Shown here: piece after piece, positions 8,818 through 19,079 of the stretch | Layout: the number at the start of each line of letters is the position of its first letter | Position numbering within the stretch: the first letter of the stretch is position 1 | Assembly (NCBI GenBank): GCA_013375455.1 | Contig: JABXJT010000001.1 | Span: 62,001-126,000, forward strand | Reading direction: 5' to 3' | DNA: 64,000 nucleotides | DNA from: Candidatus Helarchaeota archaeon | Lineage (GTDB): Archaea > Asgardarchaeota > Lokiarchaeia > Helarchaeales > HEL-GB-A | Position numbers and translations under genes: made by a program | Notes under the pieces: generated by a model | What the model was told of the DNA's origin: nothing | What the model saw: only the letters and a program-made list of their open reading frames with translations | Database searches by the model: none

Positions 8818-11800
8818 ATGGGAGATCGATACAAATTGAAAAAGCAATCTTGGAATTCCATCTTAAGTATTCTCTTAATAATCATGGTGATTTTTTCGGG
8901 ATTTACTACGATTTTTAGCAACTTAATTTTTGATAGAAATAAAAATAAGAGAGAGCCAGCTGAAAACGTTCTATTAAATTTAACGTATGATAATTATTGT
9001 TTCATAAACAATGTGAATCAAACAGAATATTTCTTTAATGCTAAGGGCCCCTGTTATATCTTAGCAGAAGTTAAAGGTGCTGATTTCACTAGTTTTAAAT
9101 TAGATAATGAGAACCATAGCGTAAGTTACGGATTAAACGTGTTTCCAAAATATTTCGGAGAAAATTACACATCTCATAACATTACTTTCGAACAAACGGC
9201 TATAGATAATAACTACTTTGATTGGATTACAGTTGAACCTCTCTTTCTGGAAGAAAATGACATAATTGTTAATTTAACCACCCCTTACTCTACCAGTTTT
9301 AACGCGTCTGGGGCAATTGCAATTTTGATACGACCCGATTTTTCATATAATTGGCTATATTTAGAGGTAGATGGCATTGTCATCAATAATATTTATAATT
9401 CTAGCACCTATCCTGATGTTGATAGTGCGTTTTATAGTTATTTCATGGAGGAAGGGTCGTACTTATATTTTAGCTTGGATATGCTCCCTAAAGAGCACTC
9501 GTTAAGAATAATGGGAAATGGGTCACTTAAGTATAAAATTATGGTGAATTTTGATTGGGATCAGGATTTAATTTCTGATGTCGATGAAGTTCAAAAAGAA
9601 TTATTTAATACTCAATTTGATCCACTCTACCCCAATGTCTGGGGCATGTTCGAGAAATCCTCACCCCTTATGTATTTACATAATAAATCTGGCTCAGCTG
9701 AAGGTTTTTATCACTTTTATATCCCAGACGCCTACGCTGGATTAAATTACTTATACATACATACAGAAAGTGGCACAATTTCTGATATTCGCGTTGATAA
9801 GGATGAATTGACCCTTCAAAACATAACATTGTCCAAGAACCATAAAGACACTCCCTACGGCTATCTTGGTGCTGGACATCATTTCGTAGAGTATAATTAT
9901 AGCCTAAATGAACTGACGGAAATTTCCTTTAATGTAAATGGTAAAGATATTCTTGTATTAGATGAAAAATCAATCAGGGACAGCGATTGTGATGGACTAA
10001 AAGACGGTCAAGAACACAACAGTGGGTTAGATCCGTTTGATTCAGATACAGACAATGATGGAATCCCCGATAATACCGACCCCTCTCCATTAACCTCATT
10101 AGTTTTAGATAAAGATTGCGTGCATCAATTTGTTATTCCACATGATCCAAATCGAAGCACATTAATAAACCTGAAAATTCAGAAACCAGACCCCGATTAT
10201 ACAACATCTGAACCTAGACTCTATTTAGATGGTCACTATCACGGTGAAGGTTTAAATGTCTCAATCTATCCGGTATTACGAGTATTTGGAAACCAATCTA
10301 TTACTCGTAACGCAATGGTAGGAAAGTACAAATTCGGTTACGACAAATATAACACATACTCGCTTGTAGATACTTATGATGCTGATAGTTTTGGAGATGC
10401 AATACCAGATCCAACTAACCCAAATGCAGAATTTACTTTTATATTCACACAGCAAAGTGAAGACGTATTTGAATTTGACATAAACTATCCGAAAGGCCAT
10501 CCAGCAAAGGATGATAATGTTATTGATCTTAGATTTGATTTAATCTGGCTTGTACTTTATAATGTGTCAGGAGATGTAAAGCTTTTACATTACTATACCT
10601 TTGAAAACGATATTTTACTCCAGGCTATGACCGTTCGCGAATTTGGTGATGTAAACTACATTTTAGGTTCTCCTGACTCTATGATTGAAAATCAAATACT
10701 TTGGGCTCTCACCCAGAATCCTATATTGGGTACTTATGCTGATTTCAATGTAACAGATGATATAATCGGAGGTGGCACCGTAGATTATTTAAATTTAGCT
10801 AACCAAACATTGAACGACCGAATTAATGCTCCTTTGGGATTAAATGAAACCGAAATTTTATATGTTGCTGGAGTACAAAGTAATTATGATGTTCTCAATA
10901 AATTAGCTGTTAAAAACTTAGAAAACCCATCCTTTATAATAAATAATTCAGGGAATTTCTTATTTTACTTCAGTTTTTACTCTATTAGTAATGTTTATAA
11001 TGAGTCGAATTATACCCTTTGGGATGCAGAAATATTAGGCGACGACAAAATCTGCTATGCTATTGGATGGGATAATTATTCTAGTGAAAATTCAACCCAC
11101 TATACGCAAACAGCTACCATTCTCGGATTGCCAATCTACATGAATCTTATTTCATTCTTAAACTCAAAAGTCCTCGAAATAACATGTGCTATGGGGGCCG
11201 AGATTCCTCTAGAGCACATACCAAATTCTACTCAATTTGGTTTGCACGATAAAATAATATTTCACAATAAGACATTTATAGAAATTTCAGAAGTCGGGCA
11301 ATCAACTCCCCTAATAAATTTTGATGAAGCAAAACACACTCTCAAAGAATCCTTTGATAATCGCCAATGGCAAATTGAAGCAAGCAAATTAATTTTTTAT
11401 GATTATAGCGGTTATAGTCGAACAACCGCTGATCTTTTTAATAAATACTGTTATGACTTAAATAATGCATATCTTAATGTAGAAAGTATAATAACTCAAA
11501 CTTCAGGATTAATCAGCACTATTGAGTTGGATTATAACGGAATTTGGGGAGATTACGAATTCACTAAAAATAAATTACTTGATATAAACGAGTTAATCAG
11601 TGACATCTCGCTATTGATGACAAAGCAACTCTATGATATTAAATTCAATTATGCCTTTGAACCCATCGATAATTTATTCAAGGAAGTTACTGACCATACT
11701 CAAGGAATTGACCTATTATACGACGTGAGAGATCGACTTAAAGCTGAACGTTTTATCAGTGGCCAAAAAGAATCAGTTTCTAAATTAAAATTTTTGTATC

Positions 11801-14800
11801 GTGGTTTAAAGGGAATCGCTACGATAGCTTTTCAAGGGTGGTCTTTATTCGATGCTATCAGGATTTTGTTCGAAAATTTTACCTCAGGGGATTGGTCAGG
11901 GGATATAATCGATTTTGCGCTTAGAATAACTCATTCCATTGTTAGTATAGCTTTTAAAGCAGTTGCACTAATTTCGGGTGTTTTAAAGTTCTTATCAAAT
12001 TTCCCAAAATTTTTACAACACTTTTCTATAGATGGTCTCCGCTCCATGGCGAAAACATGTGCCAAAATTACTTTGTACATAGGAATTATTCTTGAAATTT
12101 TAAAAGTAGGTATTAAACTATGGGAGACTTTCACTACTTATGGGCTTTCGCCGGAATTTTGGATAGAGTTTTCATTTATATTACTTGATTTTGGTGTATC
12201 ATTCATCCTACCGTTAATACTAATGTTAGTTTTTTCAACTGGTATAGGAATTATTATAGGTGTTATTGTGGCATTAATCTTTCTCATATGGGATTGGTTA
12301 TTTGGTGCGGAAGAGCAAGCTGAAGAAGGAGAACAAATTCACCCGAGCATAGAAATCGTTTGGACCGATCCAGACGATCGTCCGCTGACGTACGTTGATT
12401 TCCCTACAAGGACGATGATTAGACAGGGTGGTTTAGAGCTGTATGATCCTATTGATTTTCATATGGCTTTTCATAATAATGGCGATGTACCTGTAGGCTT
12501 GGTCGTTATGATTGGAATTCCTGAAGCTGATGGTAGTATAGACTATTATTATTATGGACAGGGTTGCTGGTGGTTTGAAGTTGATGAGACCGACGATTTT
12601 AGGCACGCCGAATTAATTAAAGTAACCTCTCCAAACCTCACCTTACAATTTCGACTTCAATTGTTTATCTATTTAGCTCACAACGACACCGTATTGGAAA
12701 TTTATAAAGACGACCCTCCCATAGATATCCGGTTTAATCTGCCTGTTTGTCCTCCGACCATCGCCGAATTTTATGCGCTGACTGACGAATTACCCTCTCC
12801 AAGTGGTATTTCAAACATTACTGATATTGCGATTACTTACGATACACTTTTCGAAATTGATCCATTAATTGGTTGGACGCCTGTAAATCTCACTTTAACA
12901 ACAAAAGGATACAATGATTCGGTCATTGAATGTGAGATATCATTTCCCAACGAAACAAATTTCTATACTGATACGCCCAATTTCACGCAAAGTTTATTCT
13001 CAAACATAAGTTTTAACTTGTTTTCACAAAGTCCTAACTTCTTAGGTGGTATCTATTATTTTAACATCAGTATCCGATTAAATGAAACAGGCCAATTAAT
13101 CTTAACTGAACTGGTGCCATTTAGGATATCATTCCTTAGAAATTTTACATATTCTCAATCAAATGTAGTTTATAAAATGATTTTGAACACGTATTTCTCC
13201 TCCTCGAACATCTCTAGTCCAATTAATTGTTCAAGTACAAATGTAGATGTGGGTAATGTAATGTTTATCAAATATAAGACAAATAGCACCAAGGAAATTA
13301 ACATGCATTTGTACAACGATTCTCAATTAAGTAAGAAGTATCGTATTACTCCACGTGGTGGTATAAATCGTACTGATAAATTTCTACAGATTTTAATAGA
13401 CGAGAATTTCACTTTCAACAACATTACTTTTAGTGGAGATTTATTTAGCTCAGAATATCTCATGATTTCTGAAGTTACTATTATCAACGCAACGGTTGAA
13501 ACTCCAGCAAACGAATTCTTCAATCCTATAAATTTTACGAATTATGGAAATGTTCCAGAGTTCGTCAACTTCGCTTTTTCGGGTTTCCCATTTGAGTATG
13601 TGGATACGACTCTTACTCCTGATGAATTCGATGGGACCAATCAATTAATCTGCGTTATGCCTGGCGAAAATAGAACCTGCCTATTTAATATTTCAAAGCC
13701 TACTATGGCAATTTCAAATCTTATTTCAAGAAGCTTAACAGCTACTAATCCCATAATTGACACCACTTACTGTAGATATACAGATTGTTTTGCTATAGAC
13801 GGAATTTACATTGACAACCCTAAAAATACAACGCACACTATTTATGATTCTGAAAATAACGAAAGCTTATGGTTGAACATTATAACTCAAGAAGCCCTTG
13901 TTTGGTCTGCTTACTCTTTAGACGATCAAGCTCTCGTTAATTTTACTAAAAACGTCTATCTCCCCGTACCTGAAGATGGATTACATAAAATCCAGGTTTT
14001 TGGTAAAAATGCAACCAATGACTCCTTCCAATCTGATGTAAGATACTTCACTGTGAACTCCGCATTGATTAATATCATAACTCCTGAACATAAAATCCAA
14101 TACCTTTTGTGGTCTGGTATATATAACGGAACTTATGGATTTGAAAATGATAAAAATGGCTCCAAACCCTCTGGATGGGAAGCCACCGACGGTGTTTATG
14201 TAGTTAATCATGAGGTCGGGCATACTAAAGTTGTTGAAATTAGTGAAGATGGTAATAGTCTTCTTTGTAGAGATGAATTCCCCAGAACAAGTGGAACCAT
14301 TGAATTTTGGATAAAGTTTGTAGGAATTGGTCTGATTAGTTATGTAAGTTTTGAAGGTGGTGATTCTGATTTTCATCCTGAAATACTAGATATGTTTTTA
14401 ATGTCTGGTAGATGGTATTATCATTTTAATACAACTGATTGGGCGCCTATTCCTAATATCGCTGATCCCCAAGTTAATATATGGCATCATCTGAGGATGG
14501 ATTTTAGATGTTCTGGTGCGGCACCATATCTAGGACTTTCAGATGATTGTTATGTTGTTACGTTTGATGGAGTAAGTTCAGGAGAACTCCCTCATTGTCA
14601 TACAGGTCGATCCGCATATGAATTCTTTGAAATTTATATCAGTAGTGGTTCTGACACACAGGTATGGATTGACGCCGTTGGATTTTCCTGGGATCCCAAT
14701 TACAATATTGGGGATAATTACTACACAAAATCTCAATTCGCTCTCCCCCTCGAATATATCGCTCCTACTTACTTTACGAACCTATCCTATTCTATAGATT

Positions 14801-16164
14801 ATCAAAGTTTCATGAATTTAGAATCTGATATTATAATGTTCAATGGAGTTGGAGAGCATTCTCTTCAATTAATGGGAACCGATATTTTCGATGATTTATA
14901 TGAATCAGCCATTAGAAATTTTGGAGCTCTGGGCGTATTTGTTCCAACTCCTTCAGGAGATAATATTAGCATTTTTGAATCCTATACCAATATTGAAATC
15001 AATATTACCCAAGTTACTACCAATGGATCCACATTCATTTCTTTAAATGATACTGATTACATGCCGGCATTCCCCGCATCGATAACTATTGGTTTCTTTG
15101 ATTATACACCATCATTTCTAACCACGGTTTATTATAAAATTAATGATACATCAGCAGTCCTACCACCAATCCACTCTATATCGATAAAGATTCCATATAA
15201 TGAAAGCAAAGTACAACTGAATGAAAAGAATATACGAATTTTTCAATACCTGGCTGGGGGGTGGTACGGTATTACTAATACAATAGATACTGAAAATAAT
15301 GTCATTGTTGGTGATGTCATAGCCATTTTATCAGATTTCCTTGTAATAGAGATACTAGATGATAGACCACCCATCACTGCTTTATTTTTAAATGGCTCAC
15401 CTGCGACTACTTGGAATAAACACGCATCTGATGTGCTGGTCAGTTTAAATGCGTCTGATGGGGTATCTGAAGTATTAGAAACAAGATACAGTTTCGATGG
15501 TGTTAATTGGACTACTTATACGGGGCCATTTACTCTTACAACTGAAGGAATGACAGATTTCTACTATTATTCAATGGACACCTCAAATAATATAGAGGGG
15601 ATCTCGCTCAAAAACATAATAATTGATAAAACCGCTCCAAGTACCGAAATTTCTTTTGTAGATACCGTTAAAATAGAGGGATCTACTTATTATATTACTG
15701 GCACCGGACAAATCCGATTGATTGGTTCCGATGAACATACACATGTTGAACATATCTACTATAGCATTGATGGTGGGCCATTTGTCGAATATAACCAATG
15801 GTTAGGAATGCCCATCGTATTTCAGGAGCCAACGGGAACTTATACCTTTTCTTTTTATAGTGTAGATTTTGTAGGTAATGTAGAACCACTGAATACCATA
15901 ACAATTGAAGTAGTTACCTACATACACGCATTTCTGATACAATTATATGAGGTTTATCTGCGATTCATTATTCTCTATGTTTCGTTAGCTGTTATAACAT
16001 ATAAATTGAATAAAATATCAAATAAGAGAAATAAAGTTAGAAAATCTAAAGTAGTTAGAATGCTAATCGGAAAATCTAAAAAACTTAGAGCAACAATCAA
16101 ACAAGCTAAAAAACTTAGAACAGCAATCAATAAATTTCGGAGACTTATTTTAAGGGGTACGTAA
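8818..16164 (+). CDS. Giant multi-domain surface protein
   Basis: A 2448-residue protein with an N-terminal membrane helix (about 12-35). Residues about 384-425 are TSP3-like acidic repeats (DSDCDGLKDGQ, DSDTDNDGIPDNTDP). Residues about 985-1165 contain several long hydrophobic helices, including a very hydrophobic pair at about 1114-1163, unusual in the middle of an ectodomain. A LamG-like domain (about 1767-1967) matches those of the gene at 117: TYGFE, SGTIEFWIK, DAVGFSWDPNY.IGDN. Residues about 2181-2370 are Ig-like units with YSFDGVNW and YSIDGGPF. A last membrane helix (about 2371-2400) leads to a Lys/Arg-rich tail with a repeated KSKKLRATIKQ/KKLRTAINK element, different from the Pro-rich tails nearby. 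Function is unknown; surface structure or adhesion is inferred. Confidence 0.85.
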   Translation: MGDRYKLKKQSWNSILSILLIIMVIFSGFTTIFSNLIFDRNKNKREPAENVLLNLTYDNYCFINNVNQTEYFFNAKGPCYILAEVKGADFTSFKLDNENHSVSYGLNVFPKYFGENYTSHNITFEQTAIDNNYFDWITVEPLFLEENDIIVNLTTPYSTSFNASGAIAILIRPDFSYNWLYLEVDGIVINNIYNSSTYPDVDSAFYSYFMEEGSYLYFSLDMLPKEHSLRIMGNGSLKYKIMVNFDWDQDLISDVDEVQKELFNTQFDPLYPNVWGMFEKSSPLMYLHNKSGSAEGFYHFYIPDAYAGLNYLYIHTESGTISDIRVDKDELTLQNITLSKNHKDTPYGYLGAGHHFVEYNYSLNELTEISFNVNGKDILVLDEKSIRDSDCDGLKDGQEHNSGLDPFDSDTDNDGIPDNTDPSPLTSLVLDKDCVHQFVIPHDPNRSTLINLKIQKPDPDYTTSEPRLYLDGHYHGEGLNVSIYPVLRVFGNQSITRNAMVGKYKFGYDKYNTYSLVDTYDADSFGDAIPDPTNPNAEFTFIFTQQSEDVFEFDINYPKGHPAKDDNVIDLRFDLIWLVLYNVSGDVKLLHYYTFENDILLQAMTVREFGDVNYILGSPDSMIENQILWALTQNPILGTYADFNVTDDIIGGGTVDYLNLANQTLNDRINAPLGLNETEILYVAGVQSNYDVLNKLAVKNLENPSFIINNSGNFLFYFSFYSISNVYNESNYTLWDAEILGDDKICYAIGWDNYSSENSTHYTQTATILGLPIYMNLISFLNSKVLEITCAMGAEIPLEHIPNSTQFGLHDKIIFHNKTFIEISEVGQSTPLINFDEAKHTLKESFDNRQWQIEASKLIFYDYSGYSRTTADLFNKYCYDLNNAYLNVESIITQTSGLISTIELDYNGIWGDYEFTKNKLLDINELISDISLLMTKQLYDIKFNYAFEPIDNLFKEVTDHTQGIDLLYDVRDRLKAERFISGQKESVSKLKFLYRGLKGIATIAFQGWSLFDAIRILFENFTSGDWSGDIIDFALRITHSIVSIAFKAVALISGVLKFLSNFPKFLQHFSIDGLRSMAKTCAKITLYIGIILEILKVGIKLWETFTTYGLSPEFWIEFSFILLDFGVSFILPLILMLVFSTGIGIIIGVIVALIFLIWDWLFGAEEQAEEGEQIHPSIEIVWTDPDDRPLTYVDFPTRTMIRQGGLELYDPIDFHMAFHNNGDVPVGLVVMIGIPEADGSIDYYYYGQGCWWFEVDETDDFRHAELIKVTSPNLTLQFRLQLFIYLAHNDTVLEIYKDDPPIDIRFNLPVCPPTIAEFYALTDELPSPSGISNITDIAITYDTLFEIDPLIGWTPVNLTLTTKGYNDSVIECEISFPNETNFYTDTPNFTQSLFSNISFNLFSQSPNFLGGIYYFNISIRLNETGQLILTELVPFRISFLRNFTYSQSNVVYKMILNTYFSSSNISSPINCSSTNVDVGNVMFIKYKTNSTKEINMHLYNDSQLSKKYRITPRGGINRTDKFLQILIDENFTFNNITFSGDLFSSEYLMISEVTIINATVETPANEFFNPINFTNYGNVPEFVNFAFSGFPFEYVDTTLTPDEFDGTNQLICVMPGENRTCLFNISKPTMAISNLISRSLTATNPIIDTTYCRYTDCFAIDGIYIDNPKNTTHTIYDSENNESLWLNIITQEALVWSAYSLDDQALVNFTKNVYLPVPEDGLHKIQVFGKNATNDSFQSDVRYFTVNSALINIITPEHKIQYLLWSGIYNGTYGFENDKNGSKPSGWEATDGVYVVNHEVGHTKVVEISEDGNSLLCRDEFPRTSGTIEFWIKFVGIGLISYVSFEGGDSDFHPEILDMFLMSGRWYYHFNTTDWAPIPNIADPQVNIWHHLRMDFRCSGAAPYLGLSDDCYVVTFDGVSSGELPHCHTGRSAYEFFEIYISSGSDTQVWIDAVGFSWDPNYNIGDNYYTKSQFALPLEYIAPTYFTNLSYSIDYQSFMNLESDIIMFNGVGEHSLQLMGTDIFDDLYESAIRNFGALGVFVPTPSGDNISIFESYTNIEINITQVTTNGSTFISLNDTDYMPAFPASITIGFFDYTPSFLTTVYYKINDTSAVLPPIHSISIKIPYNESKVQLNEKNIRIFQYLAGGWYGITNTIDTENNVIVGDVIAILSDFLVIEILDDRPPITALFLNGSPATTWNKHASDVLVSLNASDGVSEVLETRYSFDGVNWTTYTGPFTLTTEGMTDFYYYSMDTSNNIEGISLKNIIIDKTAPSTEISFVDTVKIEGSTYYITGTGQIRLIGSDEHTHVEHIYYSIDGGPFVEYNQWLGMPIVFQEPTGTYTFSFYSVDFVGNVEPLNTITIEVVTYIHAFLIQLYEVYLRFIILYVSLAVITYKLNKISNKRNKVRKSKVVRMLIGKSKKLRATIKQAKKLRTAINKFRRLILRGT

Positions 16165-16189
16165 AATTATTGAAGGGAAGGAATTGATC

Positions 16190-18385
16190 ATGAAGAGAGC
16201 ACGAAATCGCTTTACAAAATATTTCCTCCTAATAATCGTGATTGCTTACACTTCTGGCATGGTATTTTTAAGTAATTATGATATTAACCATGATTCAACA
16301 AAGATAAATCAAAATCAAGAAATTATTACAAGCAATTATACTTGGGAAATGAACGGTACTGTAATTGCTGATGGGTATCTCTCCCATTATGATCCTGTTA
16401 TTTGTAGCATTGGAAATGGCAGTGCTATTATTGCTTGGGAGGATTGGCGGAATCCAGCAACTAATAGTGACATTTACGCCCAGCGTGTGAATTCAACTGG
16501 ACATGCCCAATGGACCTCTAATGGAATCGTAGTATGTAATAAGACTCTTGGTCAAGAAGATCCCGTGATCTGCAGCGATGGAAACGATGGCGCATTTATT
16601 GGGTGGTCTGGCGATGAAGGAATGTGGGTGCAAAAAATTAATGGAAACGGAGAAGCTCAATGGGGAGCTAATGGTTCGCAATTGCACAATGTGTCAGGTT
16701 ATCGCATGCAATTATGTCCTGATGGTTTAGGTGGTGTAATCGCCGTTTGGGATGAAGGATTCTTAGGTGACCTAATTTTAGCAAGAAGAGTTCATTCAAA
16801 TGGAACTGTTTTGTGGGGCGCAGATCCAATAATAATCAGCAATTTGACTAATTGCGTTTATCCAAAAATTTGTAACGATAGTTCTGGGGGCGTAATAATC
16901 ACTTGGCAGGATTATCGGACGGGAACGGATAATAATATCTACGCACAGAAACTTTTTTTGAATGGGACTGCTCAATGGGGTAGTAATGGAACAATTATTT
17001 GTAATCAAGATAATAATCAATACGCCCCTGATATTTGTACCGACAATGGAGATGGCGCAATAATAACTTGGACCGATAATAGAAGTGGTTCAACCGATAT
17101 TTATACCCAAAGAATATTATTTAATGGAACGACGATGTGGACCTCAAATGGAACAATAATTTGTAATAGCTCAGGACCACAGGAGACTCCTCGCATTCAT
17201 GAAGATGGAAGCGGTAACGCAATTATTGTCTGGAACGATTATAGAGGCGCTAACTGGGATATATACGCTCAAAAAATCGATGGGCTGGGAAATCACCAAT
17301 GGCTTGCTAATGGAACCATAATTTGTAATGCCACTAATACACAAGATGATTATATGATCTCTACTGATATGTCTGGTCGTGCCTTCGTGACGTGGGAAGA
17401 TAGTCGAACTGGAGGTATTGATATTTTTGCTCAAAAAATCGAACCTGATGGAAATGTTACGTGGCCACAAAATGGCTTCCTAATCTGCAACAAATTTGAT
17501 CTCCAAGCAGACGCTCAAATATGCAGTGATGAACTGGGCGGGGCGATAATTACGTGGGAAGTTCAAAAGCAATCCGGTCCTCCACGGTATGATGTTTACG
17601 CAAGCAGGGTAATAATACCAACATCCCCCACCTTAGAATCAATCTTACCAAACCCAAGCAATGATGGCTTAATATTGCTGAATTGGAGCGATAACTATGA
17701 TGCAAACAAATATTACATTTATCGAAATACTTCAAAGATTAATAACATTAATGGATTGACTCCGAGGGCAATTGTCAACGCAACGGTTTATCAGGATATC
17801 GTTACAGCGAATGGACTGTATCATTATGTAGTCGTTGCAGAAAATTTTTGGGGGAATGGCTCAATTTCAAATTGTCAAAATGTAAGCGTAGAATTCGTGC
17901 CGGGTCCTCCAATACTTGATCCGATTCTCCCTAGGATTGATAACGATGGATCAATTTACTTGAGTTGGAATGATGTAATTGGAGCCACAGATTATTACAT
18001 TTTCAGAGATAATGTTACAATTAATTCAACACTTGGATTAACCCCAATAGATTCAGTCGCTCAAACCTTTTATCCTGATAGTGTACCTATTAACGGAACT
18101 TTCTTCTATGTCATCGTAGCCTATAACAGCACGGGGAGTAGCCCTATATCCAATTGCGAAAATGTTACAGTGGACCTAACACCCCCTAATGGAAATGGTG
18201 AACCAGATGAACCTCCACCTGATAACACCTGGATCTGGATCTCCATTCTCATCGTGGGCATCGCGATTGCCGCTGTTATAATTATTCGCGGCATAATGGT
18301 CCGATCCCGCTCTAAGAAAACTCCATTAAAACCTCCAAAATCACCTCCAACTCCCTCTAAAAAACCACCGATTTCCTCAGAATAA
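16190..18385 (+). CDS. Surface protein with propeller-like and FN3 repeats
   Basis: About 731 residues from ATG 16190, preceded by GAAGGGAAGGA at good spacing; an in-frame TTG at 16184 is less likely. A signal peptide is followed by about seven repeats of roughly 50 residues with consensus ICSDG.GGAIITW.D.R.G..DIYAQ and W..NGTIICN, probably forming a beta-propeller. Two FN3-like domains follow (from about 480) with the same L..I.P..(D/N)DG...L.W pattern as the gene at 117. The C-terminus is IWISILIVGIAIAAVIIIRG, then RSRSKK, then a Pro/Lys-rich tail. It starts 25 bases after the giant protein and probably belongs to its operon. Confidence 0.87.
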   Translation: MKRARNRFTKYFLLIIVIAYTSGMVFLSNYDINHDSTKINQNQEIITSNYTWEMNGTVIADGYLSHYDPVICSIGNGSAIIAWEDWRNPATNSDIYAQRVNSTGHAQWTSNGIVVCNKTLGQEDPVICSDGNDGAFIGWSGDEGMWVQKINGNGEAQWGANGSQLHNVSGYRMQLCPDGLGGVIAVWDEGFLGDLILARRVHSNGTVLWGADPIIISNLTNCVYPKICNDSSGGVIITWQDYRTGTDNNIYAQKLFLNGTAQWGSNGTIICNQDNNQYAPDICTDNGDGAIITWTDNRSGSTDIYTQRILFNGTTMWTSNGTIICNSSGPQETPRIHEDGSGNAIIVWNDYRGANWDIYAQKIDGLGNHQWLANGTIICNATNTQDDYMISTDMSGRAFVTWEDSRTGGIDIFAQKIEPDGNVTWPQNGFLICNKFDLQADAQICSDELGGAIITWEVQKQSGPPRYDVYASRVIIPTSPTLESILPNPSNDGLILLNWSDNYDANKYYIYRNTSKINNINGLTPRAIVNATVYQDIVTANGLYHYVVVAENFWGNGSISNCQNVSVEFVPGPPILDPILPRIDNDGSIYLSWNDVIGATDYYIFRDNVTINSTLGLTPIDSVAQTFYPDSVPINGTFFYVIVAYNSTGSSPISNCENVTVDLTPPNGNGEPDEPPPDNTWIWISILIVGIAIAAVIIIRGIMVRSRSKKTPLKPPKSPPTPSKKPPISSE

Positions 18386-18488
18386 AGTCCTGACAATACA
18401 CTTTTGGTTACAATTTTTCTCCATATTTTTTTAAGAGAATTTAACGATCTCCATACTTGTTTTTTAAAAAAGAGTGAAGTGAATTAAA

Positions 18489-19058
18489 GTGTCAAAAATC
18501 AAGAAACTGTTCATTGACAAAGAAGCAGAAACCATCTTTACGGAAATTATTGAAAGTGCAGAAGTCATCCAAAAAGAATTGGACATTCTCGCGAAAACGG
18601 AGTTAAAAGTAAATAAAGAGCGCGTGAAGCTATTGAAGCAGGAAACCGCAGAAACCATCGCGCTTTTACAATCCTTAAAGAAAGAGCGAAACCGAAAGAC
18701 TGCCCAAGGCAAACTGTACGTTCAAGAACTGCATAATATCGCCATCCGTGCCAAGCGGTCCATCAAGTTATTTAACACAGGGACGCCGATGGAAGCGGAT
18801 TACAACCAAACCATTTTAGATCTCTATAACTTCATCGATAGGTCCCGGACGACGAAATTGCACTTGGACCATCTCCCGTACTCCTACACTGGCATTACCG
18901 TCGTGGGGCTCGTGCTGTCCCCCATCCCGTTCTTTAATTTGTTATCAATCGTCTTTGGGGGATATCTCGCGCTCACGAATGACCGGCGGGCACAAATCAA
19001 CGGGTTATTGATGATTTCGATAGTCATAATCTTCATTATTATTTCCTGGTATTTGTAG
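18489..19058 (+). CDS. Small coiled-coil membrane protein of unknown function
   Basis: A 189-residue protein from a GTG start. Residues 1-80 are highly charged and helical, likely coiled coil, with no signal peptide. Two or three hydrophobic segments (about 134-155 and 166-187) close the protein, which ends on ISWYL at the membrane. The topology suggests a cytosolic helical domain on a membrane anchor. I do not recognise the family. It lies 21 bases upstream of the DUF3604 gene, so the two may be co-transcribed. Codon use is somewhat more GC-rich than in the surface proteins before it. Confidence 0.65.
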   Translation: MSKIKKLFIDKEAETIFTEIIESAEVIQKELDILAKTELKVNKERVKLLKQETAETIALLQSLKKERNRKTAQGKLYVQELHNIAIRAKRSIKLFNTGTPMEADYNQTILDLYNFIDRSRTTKLHLDHLPYSYTGITVVGLVLSPIPFFNLLSIVFGGYLALTNDRRAQINGLLMISIVIIFIIISWYL

Positions 19059-19079
19059 GAAAATGAGCTTGGGTGGATT

